A DNA stretch of 35,638 nucleotides, taken from an uncultured SAR202 cluster bacterium. Lineage in GTDB: Bacteria; Chloroflexota; Dehalococcoidia; Lucifugimonadales; Lucifugimonadaceae. The notes beneath the pieces were generated by a model. That model searched no databases. It saw only the letters and a list, made by a program, of their open reading frames with translations, and was not told the DNA's origin. The stretch is from the NCBI GenBank assembly GCA_902620405.1, contig CACNIC010000008.1, forward strand, positions 1 through 35,638, in the 5' to 3' direction. Of the stretch, positions 8,222 through 16,357 are shown in pieces (within the stretch, counting starts at the first letter, position 1; each line of letters starts with the position of its first letter). Both the position numbers and the translations under genes were made by a program.

Positions 8222-9204
8222 ACTTTTATTAATAATTTTCCAAAATTTTCTCCAGAAAATAATTTTAGAAAAGCACTTGGTGCATTTTCAAATCCGTCAA
8301 CAATAGTTTCTTTGAAAATTAATTTATTTTTATTTTTTAAATTAACTAGATAATCAATTCCTTCATGAAAATCTTCTTCAAAGTCATAAACAACAAATCC
8401 TTCAAGTCGAGATTTTTTAGATAAAAATTGCCAATAATTTCTTGGGCCTAATTTGGGTTCTTTATTATTATATTGAGATATTTGACCACATATTAAAACC
8501 CTTGCCCCAATATTTAAATTCTCAATAACTTTATCAGATATATAACCACCAACATTATCAAAATATATATCTACTTTGTCCTTAGCAATAGAACTTAATT
8601 CTGCTTCCCATCCTTCATAATTGTAATTTAATCCATAATCAAATTTTAATTCATCCTTAATATAGTTAACTTTCTTTTCTGAGCCAGCAATGCCAACTAC
8701 AGTGCAACCAATTTCTTTAGCTATTTGCCCTACAACAGAACCAACTGCGCCGCTTGCTGCAGAAACAACTACAGTCTCACCTTTTTTTATTTTTCCAATC
8801 CTGAAAAGACCAAAATAAGCTGTTAGGCCAGGCATCCCAATTGAGCCTAATGCTAAACTCAGAGGACTTATTCTTTTGTCTACTTTTTTTAAAGTACTTT
8901 CATCAGCTATCGAAAACATCTGCCAACCTGACTTAGATAAAACAATTTCACCAACTTTATAATTTTCCGAATTTGAACGAATGACCTCACCAATTATTTC
9001 TCCCATCATTACCTCTCCTTCATCTATTCTATTCATAGTTCCTCTCATGTACGGATCTAGAGAAAGCCATAAAGTTTTTACCAACACTTCCTTTTCATTT
9101 AAGTCTCTTAAATCTTCATTCATTATTTTAAAATTTGACTCATTTGGCAGACCTATTGGTTTTTTGGGCATCACTATTTTTGTGTTGGTAATTTGTTGTT
9201 GCAT
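8218..9204 (-). CDS. NADP-dependent MDR oxidoreductase (prostaglandin/leukotriene reductase-like, CurA/YncB type)
   Basis: A 328-residue medium-chain dehydrogenase/reductase without zinc ligands. The N-terminal half has LDPYMRGTMNR, typical of the leukotriene B4 dehydrogenase/prostaglandin reductase/curcumin reductase branch. The cofactor fold starts at SAASGAVGSVVGQIAK, and DIYFDNVGG follows. Members reduce conjugated enones with NADPH. AGGAAG precedes the ATG. It is convergent with the MFS gene and divergent from the FAH gene at 9272. Confidence 0.88.
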   Translation of the reverse strand: MQQQITNTKIVMPKKPIGLPNESNFKIMNEDLRDLNEKEVLVKTLWLSLDPYMRGTMNRIDEGEVMMGEIIGEVIRSNSENYKVGEIVLSKSGWQMFSIADESTLKKVDKRISPLSLALGSIGMPGLTAYFGLFRIGKIKKGETVVVSAASGAVGSVVGQIAKEIGCTVVGIAGSEKKVNYIKDELKFDYGLNYNYEGWEAELSSIAKDKVDIYFDNVGGYISDKVIENLNIGARVLICGQISQYNNKEPKLGPRNYWQFLSKKSRLEGFVVYDFEEDFHEGIDYLVNLKNKNKLIFKETIVDGFENAPSAFLKLFSGENFGKLLIKV

Positions 9205-9271
9205 AATCTTCCTTTTTTTAGCTTAAATATGTATTCTAAAATAGTTTTAAAAATATTATAAAGAGGAAAAA

Positions 9272-10105
9272 ATGAAATTATTCAGATTTAGAGATAACGG
9301 CAATGTAAAACCAGGAATAGTGGACCAGTCAGGCATTTCAAGAGATGCGTCAAGCATCGTGAGTGATTGGAGCGGAGAATCATTGAGTGATAATTTTATT
9401 AAAAGTATAGATAATTCAAAACTTTCTGATCTTCCTCAATTAAATGCTGTTGATTATGCTCCATGTGTGGGTGACATAGGTAAATTTATGTGTATTGGTC
9501 TCAATTATTCTGATCACGCGAAAGAAGTTGGTATGGACCCTCCAGCTGAACCCATTCTTTTTATGAAGGCCACAAGTGCTGTAATTGGACCAAATGACAA
9601 TGTTGAAATACCAAAAAACTCTGTAAAGTCAGATTGGGAAGTTGAACTTGGTGTGGTAATTGGAAAAGAAGCAAAATACGTTTCAGAAAGTGATGCTGAA
9701 AATTATATTGCTGGTTACTGTGTAATTAATGACTTAAGTGAAAGAGAATTTCAGCTTGAAAAAGGTGGACAGTGGGTTAAGGGAAAAAGTTGTGATACTT
9801 TTGGCCCAATAGGCCCCTATCTGGTTACAAGAGATGAGGTAGGTGATCCTCATAATCTAAATCTTTGGCTGGAATTAAACGGTAAAAAAGTTCAGGATGG
9901 AAACACCAACACTATGATCCACAAAGTATTTTTCACACTAAGTTACTTAAGTCAGTTCATGTCTTTGCAGCCAGGAGATGTTATTTCTACCGGCACTCCT
10001 CCGGGTGTTGGTAGTGGAATGAACCCACCACTTTACTTAAAGTCGGGAGACAAGATGAGATTGGGCATAGAAGGATTGGGAGAACAAACTCAAAACGTTA
10101 GTTAA
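9272..10105 (+). CDS. FAH-family hydrolase, 2,4-diketo-3-deoxy-L-fuconate/rhamnonate hydrolase-like
   Basis: A 277-residue fumarylacetoacetate hydrolase-family protein. Metal ligands are Glu123 and Glu125 in DWEVELG and Asp154 in INDLSERE. The pattern FMCIGLNYSDHA, FMKATSAVIGPND, GGQWVKGKS and VISTGTPPGVG is, from memory, the one in hydrolases that split 2,4-diketo-3-deoxy sugar acids in L-fucose and L-rhamnose oxidation. The same subgroup is often mis-annotated as ureidoglycolate lyase. AGAGG precedes the ATG. Its stop shares TTAA at 10102-10105 with the convergent SDR gene. The subgroup call is good; the exact substrate is an inference. Confidence 0.88.
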   Translation: MKLFRFRDNGNVKPGIVDQSGISRDASSIVSDWSGESLSDNFIKSIDNSKLSDLPQLNAVDYAPCVGDIGKFMCIGLNYSDHAKEVGMDPPAEPILFMKATSAVIGPNDNVEIPKNSVKSDWEVELGVVIGKEAKYVSESDAENYIAGYCVINDLSEREFQLEKGGQWVKGKSCDTFGPIGPYLVTRDEVGDPHNLNLWLELNGKKVQDGNTNTMIHKVFFTLSYLSQFMSLQPGDVISTGTPPGVGSGMNPPLYLKSGDKMRLGIEGLGEQTQNVS

Positions 10106-11040
10106 CTGAATTTCTCATCCCTCCATGAATATTTAGGTTCCCAGCCAAATTTATCTTTGGCCAGGTCAATAAGAATGGGTGAATTAAATCCATCGATTTT
10201 ATGCCTTATTTCCACGTTTGGGTAAACTGATTTAATTGCCTGCATGGTTTCAACAGTTATCATTGTATCCTTCGCATTAAGAAAAAATTTCTCATGTCCT
10301 TGCCAATTAGGGTTTTCAACAGCCATCCTGCAAGCCGTTGCTGCGTCCTTAATGTGCAGATAAGTCCAAAATCCTTGGCATCTTTCCCATACATCACTAA
10401 TCGGATTTTTGTTTAGATCTTTAAATTTTTCATCATCCCACATTCCGTTAAACCTCATACTTCCAATCGACATTTCAGGACTCCTTCTTGCGAAGGCATC
10501 TCCAACTTGTTCACCAATCCATTTTGCAACAGAATATGGATCTTCTGATCTTGTTCCTTGGTGCTGATCAATTGGGAAATATGCTGGATCCTTAACCTCT
10601 TTACTTCCCCATCTTGCAGCTGTGCCCATTGCACCAATAGCATTATAGGATGATCCTAACAAAACATTTTTAATTCCAAGTTGCTCTGCTGCCCTGCATA
10701 TATTCCACATGGATGATGTATTCGTTGTAAATACAAATTCTTCTGTATAATATTCTGCACTTGGACACGCAGCCAAATGGATAACGCCATCACACCCCTC
10801 CATTGAAGAAATTACTTGGCCGTAGTCAGTAACATCAACCTCAAAAAAAGTAGGAAGCTTGCCCCAAGACTTCCTCATTTCAAGAGCTTTGTCTGCTCTT
10901 GCAGTTGTAGTAGTTCCGCTATGAGATAGTGTTCCCCACCTCACTTTGTCGGCATTTACAACTTCATGGTTATTTTCAATTAGCTCATTAATTACGTAAT
11001 GTCCAACAATTCCTGACCCACCTGTAACTAAAACCTTCAT
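10102..11040 (-). CDS. Extended SDR: NAD-dependent epimerase/dehydratase-family oxidoreductase (copy 1)
   Basis: A 312-residue extended short-chain dehydrogenase. It starts MKVLVTGGSGIVG, the TGxxGxxG cofactor loop, with an acidic end to the second strand (NADK) suggesting NAD. The catalytic YxxxK is PYSVAKWIGE. The segment LGSSYNAIG supplies the Ser. It is clearly paralogous to the SDR at 15292-16170. Relatives include uronate dehydrogenase and sugar-nucleotide epimerases. Lying between an FAH hydrolase and two SMP-30 lactonases, oxidation of a sugar to its lactone is plausible. GGGAG precedes the ATG. Confidence 0.87.
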   Translation of the reverse strand: MKVLVTGGSGIVGHYVINELIENNHEVVNADKVRWGTLSHSGTTTTARADKALEMRKSWGKLPTFFEVDVTDYGQVISSMEGCDGVIHLAACPSAEYYTEEFVFTTNTSSMWNICRAAEQLGIKNVLLGSSYNAIGAMGTAARWGSKEVKDPAYFPIDQHQGTRSEDPYSVAKWIGEQVGDAFARRSPEMSIGSMRFNGMWDDEKFKDLNKNPISDVWERCQGFWTYLHIKDAATACRMAVENPNWQGHEKFFLNAKDTMITVETMQAIKSVYPNVEIRHKIDGFNSPILIDLAKDKFGWEPKYSWRDEKFS

Positions 11041-11095
11041 TTGAACTCCCTAATAATATATATTTAAATTCTATTATATAAATCCTAATTAATTT

Positions 11096-11962
11096 ATGTG
11101 GAAATTTGAAGAGATTAAGAGATCAAATGGAAATTTGACCGAGGGGCCAGTATGGGACGGCAATGGCCTGATTTTTACTGATGGAAAATCGAATAGACTT
11201 CTTCGTTTTGATCCTGCAAAAAATTCAATCGATATTTATTTTGAAGGGACCATGGGTCCTAATGGATTAAACTTTAATTCAAACACCGAACTTTTTGGTT
11301 GCGAGCAAAAAGGTAGAAAAATAGTTAAGTATTCCAATGGAAATATTGAAACCGTGGTTACTGAATTGGATGGAAAAAAATTGAGTGCTCCAAATGATTT
11401 GGCAATAGACAATAATGATAATATTTGGTTCTCTGACCAAATTGGAAATGTTGACACTAAGCCCGAATTAAGTTTTTCCTGCGTAGTTAAGGCTGAAAGA
11501 AATTCAGACGGAAGCTACACTTCAAAGAGGATGACATATGATTGTACTTCACCAAATGGATTAATTTTTTCAAAGGATTTCAAGGAACTTTATGTTGCTC
11601 AGAGTGATTTTAACGGTAATCAAAGAAGGCAGCTGAGATCATATCAAGTTGATACAAAAGGCAATTTAAAATCTTATAAGGTACTTCATGATTTTGGTCC
11701 TCATAGAGGAATCGATGGAATGGCTCTTGATTCAGATGGGAACATAGTTGCTACCTGCGGTTGGGAAGTATCTGGGCCGGGTCCAATGATATGCATATTT
11801 GATAAAAAGGGTAGGATTATTTTATCTGAAAGAACTCCATGCATGAGGCCTTCAAATATAGCTTTTGGTGGGAAAAACTTGGAAGACATTTATATTACCA
11901 GCCTAGAAGGTCATCTTTACAGAGTGAGAAATTCAGGGTTGAAGGGAAATAAACTACCTTAA
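11096..11962 (+). CDS. SMP-30/gluconolactonase-family lactonase (copy 1)
   Basis: A 288-residue six-bladed beta-propeller. The metal site aligns with human SMP-30: Glu16 in NLTEGPVW, Asn154 in SPNGL and Asp207 in GIDGMALD. Other family marks are APNDLAID near residue 98 and LYVAQSD. These enzymes hydrolyse aldonolactones to aldonic acids. The ATG has no Shine-Dalgarno sequence and the DNA before it is AT-rich, so it may be leaderless. A second homologue begins 12 bases after its stop, with AAGGAGAGG between them. Confidence 0.9.
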   Translation: MWKFEEIKRSNGNLTEGPVWDGNGLIFTDGKSNRLLRFDPAKNSIDIYFEGTMGPNGLNFNSNTELFGCEQKGRKIVKYSNGNIETVVTELDGKKLSAPNDLAIDNNDNIWFSDQIGNVDTKPELSFSCVVKAERNSDGSYTSKRMTYDCTSPNGLIFSKDFKELYVAQSDFNGNQRRQLRSYQVDTKGNLKSYKVLHDFGPHRGIDGMALDSDGNIVATCGWEVSGPGPMICIFDKKGRIILSERTPCMRPSNIAFGGKNLEDIYITSLEGHLYRVRNSGLKGNKLP

Positions 11963-11974
11963 TCAAGGAGAGGT

Positions 11975-12853
11975 ATGGAAAATTGGAATAAAATTGCAGA
12001 TCAGAAAAATTTAACAGAGGGCCCAACATGGATCGAAGGAAGGGGGTTACTTTACTCAGAATGTTCCGCAAGTCTTACATGGTTATGGGATTACAAGAAA
12101 AAAACTAACGAGGTATGGAGGAGAAATACAGGAGGAAGCAATGGAATGATTCTTGACGTTGAAGGGAAGTTATACGCATGTGAAGGGGAAGCCAGGAGAG
12201 TTGTTTCTTATGAGGAAGGTTTGGAAACTGAACTGATTTCAGATTATTTTGAAGGGATGGCATTTAACGAGCCAAATGATCTTGCCGTGCACCCAAACAA
12301 AAAAGTAATTTGGTTTTCAGATCCAAACTATGGAGGAAGGAAGCTCAGCATCAGCCATGAATCAGTTTATCTTTTAATCAAAGAACCTCAAAAATGGTCT
12401 GTTCAAAGAGTGACATTTAATACTGATAGGCCAAACGGAGTCCTTCTTTCCAAAGATTTAAAAAAACTGTATGTGGCAAACAGTCCGCACGATTTTGAAA
12501 ATGAGAGTATTAGAAGAGAGCTTAGGTCTTACGACATAAAACCTGATTTCACCTTGGGTGATTACGAGGTTATGCATGATTTTGGACCTGCTCGAGGAGT
12601 TGACGGAATGACTTTGGATAGCAAAGGAAACATTGTTGCAACTGCAGGGTTCAAGAAAGGTGGTCCCGGGCCCATGATTTATTATTTTGAGCCTGACGGA
12701 AGGGTTGTGAAAACATTTGAAGCTCCTGAAGACAGCCCTACAAACTGCACTTTTGGTGGAGATAACTTGGACACTTTGTATGTTACATTTGCAACAGGAG
12801 CCGTTTACGAGTTAATAAATTCTGGATTATACGGCCTAAAAAATAGAGATTAA
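11975..12853 (+). CDS. SMP-30/gluconolactonase-family lactonase (copy 2)
   Basis: A 292-residue paralogue of the preceding gene with the same architecture: Glu15 in NLTEGPTW, Asn154 in RPNGV, Asp210 in GVDGMTLD and EPNDLAVH near residue 99. The shared block HDFGPARGVDGM matches HDFGPHRGIDGM of copy 1. The two differ through the first 90 residues, so they are probably old duplicates with different lactone preferences. AAGGAGAGG before the ATG is a strong ribosome-binding site. The 3' end overlaps the convergent EamA gene by 18 bases. Confidence 0.9.
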   Translation: MENWNKIADQKNLTEGPTWIEGRGLLYSECSASLTWLWDYKKKTNEVWRRNTGGSNGMILDVEGKLYACEGEARRVVSYEEGLETELISDYFEGMAFNEPNDLAVHPNKKVIWFSDPNYGGRKLSISHESVYLLIKEPQKWSVQRVTFNTDRPNGVLLSKDLKKLYVANSPHDFENESIRRELRSYDIKPDFTLGDYEVMHDFGPARGVDGMTLDSKGNIVATAGFKKGGPGPMIYYFEPDGRVVKTFEAPEDSPTNCTFGGDNLDTLYVTFATGAVYELINSGLYGLKNRD

Positions 12854-13699
12854 TAGGGCACCAGAAATAATAAATACTATTCCAACAGTTTTTTTAACAG
12901 TGAAGTTTTCACCCAAGAATATTTTTGCAAAAATAGCCCCAAAAACGGTACCAACCTCTCTAAATGTTCCTGCGTATGACAAAAAAGTCGTTGAGTAGGC
13001 ATAAATTACAATTGCATATGACATGAATTGAGAAATACCAGGCACAATAAGTTTTTTAAAATTTGATGAAAAATAGCTTATATAATCTTTATTTCTTTTT
13101 TGATAGTAGAAAAATAATAATATGCAAGATGTGTCTGTAAACCAAACAAACAATATTGGATCAACTCCTCCAGACGCTTGTTTGTCTGCAAGTGAATAAA
13201 GTGAAATTACTAATCCAATAGAAAGTGCCAAGATAACTCCGCTGTTAAACAGCTTTTTAAAGCCATTTATTGAAGTGAAATAATTATGAGATATTGATCC
13301 AGTAAGAATTATTCCGTAAAAAATAAGAAAACAACCCATTAGCGCAAACTTTGTAATTGTTTCTGAAAGTATAAATATTCCATATATAGGTATCAAAAAA
13401 ACCGAAAGTCCTCTTGCAATTGGATACACGAGTGAAAGTTCAAATTTAGAGTAAGCCTTTCCTAAAAAAATAAAATAAAAAAAATGAATAATAAAACTTA
13501 AAAATATAAATATTACTGCTTCAGGAGAAATGGTTGAAGTAAAAAGTTTAAAAATTGAATACGGCGTAAATATAACCCAAGCACATGTTGCAATATTGAT
13601 TAGAAACTTAAATGGATCCTGTGATTTTTTTAACTGAACATTCCAAATAGAATGTATAAGAGCGGAAAATAATATAAGTAGAGTTACTCCTAATGCCAT
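12836..13699 (-). CDS. EamA/DMT-superfamily permease
   Basis: A 287-residue hydrophobic protein whose length and spacing fit ten membrane helices in two EamA repeats. The second repeat ends with FREVGTVFGAIFAKIFLGE and a final helix, the usual EamA tail. These carriers move amino acids, sugars or other metabolites. It starts three bases after the stop of the iron alcohol dehydrogenase gene on the same strand, so the two form an operon and the transported compound may be related to that enzyme's substrate. Its base composition is much more AT-rich than its operon partner's. Confidence 0.85.
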   Translation of the reverse strand: MALGVTLLILFSALIHSIWNVQLKKSQDPFKFLINIATCAWVIFTPYSIFKLFTSTISPEAVIFIFLSFIIHFFYFIFLGKAYSKFELSLVYPIARGLSVFLIPIYGIFILSETITKFALMGCFLIFYGIILTGSISHNYFTSINGFKKLFNSGVILALSIGLVISLYSLADKQASGGVDPILFVWFTDTSCILLFFYYQKRNKDYISYFSSNFKKLIVPGISQFMSYAIVIYAYSTTFLSYAGTFREVGTVFGAIFAKIFLGENFTVKKTVGIVFIISGALLISIF

Positions 13700-13702
13700 G
13701 TC

Positions 13703-14977
13703 TTACCAAAGTTCAAAGGATTCTTCGAAAAGCATCCTTAATTCTTTTTTACCTACATCTATTGGAGACAACTTTGTTACTCTATGCTGAGGAAGCGTGC
13801 CTTCTACAAGGTTATCAATATCTGACTCATTGTAGCCAAGACCTCTAAGACCATTTGGCATTTCAAGTTTTCTTATAAATTCGATAAGTTTATTTGAAAT
13901 GAGGTTTCCAGCTTTATCTGAAGATTTTTCTGAAATGTCCACCCCAAGAAGCTTGGCAGCCTCAAGGTGCCTTTCAGGGCTGGTTGTTGAAGTAAACCTG
14001 AAAACCGCAGGAGCGTTAATAATTACTGATAGTCCGTGCGGAACCAAAGGCTTTCCCTCCGGATATCCGTCAAGCGTAAATTCCTTTACGTTTCCCGAAA
14101 CGGCATATGACATCCCGTGGGGAAGGTGAACACCCGCATTTCCAAAGCCGACCCCAGCTGCTGATGCGGCAAGCATCATCTTTTCTCTTGAAGCTTCGTT
14201 GTTGTTCAATGTTGATTCCACAATATTTTCAGCCACCATTTTAATGGTAGATGTGGCCCATATGTCACTTATGGGATTAGAGCCCTGATATGCAGGTCTT
14301 AATTTAGGGTCTTCGGAGTATTCTCTCTGGTTAAATGGTTTTGCGGTAAAGGATTCAATTCCATGTGACAACACGTCGAAGCCACTGCAGGCGGCAACCA
14401 TTTTTGGCATAGTCTTGGTGTTTTCTGGATCAATTATTCCGACCGTTGGCCTTAGGTATCTGTCAGAAAGCCCGGTCTTTGCATGCATTTCCTCTAAATC
14501 AAAAATAGCTCCACCGGTGGTTTCACTTCCGGTTCCAGCTGTTGTCGGCACGCAGATCAATGGCTTTAAAGGTCCAGGAATAGGTATCCCTTTTCCAATA
14601 GGCGCGTTAACATAGTCAAGAAAATCTGCAGGATATGTCGAATAAAGATTGGCAGCCTTGGTTGTATCCATAACGGAACCTCCGCCTACTGCTATGAACC
14701 CATCGTAGTCACCATCTGATGCGAAAGAAGATGCATTCTTAAATGAAGTGTCTGTTGGTTCCGTCACCACGTCGTTGTAAACCGAAAAATAAACACCGTA
14801 TTTACCAAGGGAATCTTTGACTGCCTGGAAAAGACTAAGTTTTTCTATTTTTTTATCGGTTATTATCAGTGCCTTCCTAATACCAAATCTTTTTGCTTCA
14901 TAGCCTACTTCTTCAGTACAACCATTACCGAATTTGATTCCAGAAGTGTCCATTGTGAATATGTTTTCTTTAGTCAT
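13703..14977 (-). CDS. Iron-containing alcohol dehydrogenase, hydroxyacid-oxoacid transhydrogenase (ADHFE1/HOT)-like
   Basis: A 424-residue group III alcohol dehydrogenase. GGGSVMDTTKAA (about 98-109) binds the nucleotide, TTAGTGSETT follows, and metal ligands sit in GFDVLSHGIES, VHLPHGMSY and LVPHGLSV. The NAGVHLPHGMSYAVSG block is, from memory, distinctive of hydroxyacid-oxoacid transhydrogenase, which oxidises 4-hydroxybutyrate while reducing 2-oxoglutarate to 2-hydroxyglutarate. An ordinary alcohol or lactaldehyde dehydrogenase remains possible. AGGATG precedes the ATG. Its DNA is far richer in G+C (64 of 120 bases at 14041-14160) than most of the window. Confidence 0.88.
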   Translation of the reverse strand: MTKENIFTMDTSGIKFGNGCTEEVGYEAKRFGIRKALIITDKKIEKLSLFQAVKDSLGKYGVYFSVYNDVVTEPTDTSFKNASSFASDGDYDGFIAVGGGSVMDTTKAANLYSTYPADFLDYVNAPIGKGIPIPGPLKPLICVPTTAGTGSETTGGAIFDLEEMHAKTGLSDRYLRPTVGIIDPENTKTMPKMVAACSGFDVLSHGIESFTAKPFNQREYSEDPKLRPAYQGSNPISDIWATSTIKMVAENIVESTLNNNEASREKMMLAASAAGVGFGNAGVHLPHGMSYAVSGNVKEFTLDGYPEGKPLVPHGLSVIINAPAVFRFTSTTSPERHLEAAKLLGVDISEKSSDKAGNLISNKLIEFIRKLEMPNGLRGLGYNESDIDNLVEGTLPQHRVTKLSPIDVGKKELRMLFEESFELW

Positions 14978-15035
14978 TTTTACATCCTAAATGAATTAAT
15001 TTTTTAAAACAATTTAATAATGATAAGTTTTAGAT

Positions 15036-15173
15036 ATGGATACAAAGGGCGAAAGAAGAGAGAAAAAAAGAAATTCTTTAAAAAAGAAGTCTTCGGACAA
15101 CAGGAAGTCTATCAGTTTAATAATTGATCTTATTAAAAAAAGATCAAAAGCTCCAAAAAAAAATAAAAAATGA
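15036..15173 (+). CDS. Possible 45-residue basic protein
   Basis: A short open frame from ATG at 15036 to TGA at 15173. It begins MDTKGERREKKR, has a central hydrophobic patch SISLIIDLI and ends in a lysine-rich tail. About two in five residues are Lys or Arg. The basic-hydrophobic-basic layout could bind nucleic acid or ribosomes, but I recognise no family. TAAGTT lies six bases before the ATG, a weak leaderless arrangement, and no ribosome-binding site is seen. AT-rich DNA readily gives Lys codons, so a chance frame is possible. It fills most of the gap between the divergent dehydrogenase and tRNA-Gly. Confidence 0.4.
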   Translation: MDTKGERREKKRNSLKKKSSDNRKSISLIIDLIKKRSKAPKKNKK

Positions 15174-15183
15174 AAGTAAAGTG

Positions 15184-15258
15184 TGGAGCGGAATACGAGA
15201 ATTGAACTCGTCTCTCGACCTTGGCAAGGTCGCGTAATAGCCACTATACCAATCCCGC
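15184..15258 (-). tRNA. tRNA-Gly (GCC)
   Basis: Cloverleaf on the minus strand. The acceptor GCGGGAT pairs with ATTCCGC. The anticodon arm is CGACC-TTGCCAA-GGTCG with anticodon GCC, and the T arm is ACGAG-TTCAATT-CTCGT. The discriminator is T and CCA is encoded. It lies 33 bases downstream of the second SDR gene on the same strand. Confidence 0.96.
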
Positions 15259-15291
15259 CTTAGAAATGGATTTTATACCAAAATAATTTTT

Positions 15292-16170
15292 TTACCAGCC
15301 TTTTGCATCTCTCCAGCTGTATTTTGGTTCCCAGCCAAGAATTTCCTTTGCCTTGTCGACGTCCAAAAGAGTTCCGTATTCCTCTACTTCCTTTATGAAA
15401 GGAACATTCGGGAAAAGTTCATTTGTGGCATCTATTGTAGGAATGTCCAGAACGGTGTCCTTTCCATTTATAAAAAAGGCCTCGTGACCAGTCCAATCAC
15501 CTTCAATGCTTAATCTGCATGCAGAAGCAGCATCCCTTCTGTCAGTCCATGCGAAAAATCCCGCAGCATTGTGACCTGATAGATCCATCTTTTTTTCGGA
15601 GTTAACGTAATTTTTTGCCATCTCTTCATCCCACAAGGCGTGAAATCTCATACTGGATATTTGTACCTTCCTTTTTCGAGAGAATGACTCGGCCATTTCC
15701 TCTCCCAGCCACTTTGTAAGACTGTATACGTCCTTGTTTCGAGTTGGATGTTTCTCGTCCACTGGAAAATATTCGGGCGCTATTGGAGGCTCACCCCAGA
15801 GCGTTGCAGGCCAACCGGCACCAAGTGCGTTGACTGAAGATGCAAGAACTATCTTTTCTATGCCCCTGTCTTCTGCTGCTTCAAGAATGTTAAATGTTGA
15901 AAGCATATTTACTCTAAAAACTTCTTGATTAGGGATTACTCCTGGATTTGGAATAGCCGCAAGATGAATTATCGCGTCACAATTTTCGGTTGCAAAAATA
16001 GTTTGCCCGTAGTCTGTGAAATCAATTCTTTTGAAATTAAGTTCTGGATTCCTGTCTTCAAGGTATCCGTTGATCATATCTGCATTTACTACACTGTGAC
16101 CATTTTCCAAAAGCTCCTTAATTACGTATTTTCCAGCCCTTCCACTCCCACCGGTTACAAGTACTTTCAT
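15292..16170 (-). CDS. Extended SDR: NAD-dependent epimerase/dehydratase-family oxidoreductase (copy 2)
   Basis: A 292-residue extended SDR. The frame stays open upstream into tRNA-Phe, but the ATG at 16170 is chosen because GGAGG lies four bases before it and the protein then starts MKVLVTGGSGRAGKYV like its paralogue. The catalytic YxxxK is in VYSLTKWLGE, with Ser in LASSVNALG. The end of strand 2 (NADM) fits NAD. It shares block order and the ending GWEPKYSWRDAK with copy 1. A uronate- or sugar-dehydrogenase role is plausible. It is bracketed by tRNA-Phe (18 bases upstream) and tRNA-Gly on the same strand, and its G+C is high (63 of 120 bases at 15721-15840). Confidence 0.87.
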   Translation of the reverse strand: MKVLVTGGSGRAGKYVIKELLENGHSVVNADMINGYLEDRNPELNFKRIDFTDYGQTIFATENCDAIIHLAAIPNPGVIPNQEVFRVNMLSTFNILEAAEDRGIEKIVLASSVNALGAGWPATLWGEPPIAPEYFPVDEKHPTRNKDVYSLTKWLGEEMAESFSRKRKVQISSMRFHALWDEEMAKNYVNSEKKMDLSGHNAAGFFAWTDRRDAASACRLSIEGDWTGHEAFFINGKDTVLDIPTIDATNELFPNVPFIKEVEEYGTLLDVDKAKEILGWEPKYSWRDAKGW

Positions 16171-16174
16171 ATAT

Positions 16175-16179
16175 CCTCC
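16175..16179 (-). promoter_or_regulatory. Ribosome-binding site that fixes the SDR copy 2 start
   Basis: GGAGG on the minus strand, four bases before the ATG at 16170 and just past the CCA end of tRNA-Phe. It rules out the longer frame that runs into the tRNA. Confidence 0.8.
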
Positions 16180-16188
16180 AAAGAAATG

Positions 16189-16264
16189 TGGTGCCTCAGG
16201 GCGGGCTCGAACCGCCGACACATGGATTTTCAGTCCATTGCTCTACCAACTGAGCTACCGAGGC
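16189..16264 (-). tRNA. tRNA-Phe (GAA)
   Basis: Cloverleaf on the minus strand. The acceptor GCCTCGG pairs with CTGAGGC through one G-T pair. The D stem is GCTC/GAGC. The anticodon arm is ATGGA-CTGAAAA-TCCAT with anticodon GAA, and the T arm is GGCGG-TTCGAGC-CCGCC. The discriminator is A and CCA is encoded. Confidence 0.97.
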
Positions 16265-16277
16265 ACACAATCATAAG

Positions 16278-16306
16278 ATGTTATTTTAGCTTTTAAATCT
16301 TTTCAA
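16278..16306 (-). promoter_or_regulatory. Promoter of tRNA-Phe and the SDR copy 2 unit
   Basis: On the minus strand, -35 TTGAAA (16306-16301), a 17-base spacer and -10 TAACAT (16283-16278). Transcription would start a few bases before the tRNA 5' end at 16264. Confidence 0.6.
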
Positions 16307-16320
16307 GTGCTAAAATATTC

Positions 16321-16349
16321 TTGATAGGTAAAAAGTAAAAATATATAGT
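16321..16349 (+). promoter_or_regulatory. Leaderless promoter of the DRTGG-domain gene
   Basis: -35 TTGATA (16321-16326), exactly 17 bases, then -10 TATAGT (16344-16349). The ATG begins eight bases later, where transcription should start. There is no Shine-Dalgarno sequence. Confidence 0.7.
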
Positions 16350-16357
16350 AAAAAAAT

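Noticed and set aside
15014-15244. 76-residue minus-strand frame
   Set aside because: It runs through tRNA-Gly and has no start signal.
16171-16221. Longer N-terminus for the second SDR
   Set aside because: The extra 17 codons read into tRNA-Phe, while a GGAGG-backed ATG at 16170 matches the paralogue's start.
15925-16296. 123-residue plus-strand frame
   Set aside because: It is antisense to the start of the second SDR and to tRNA-Phe.
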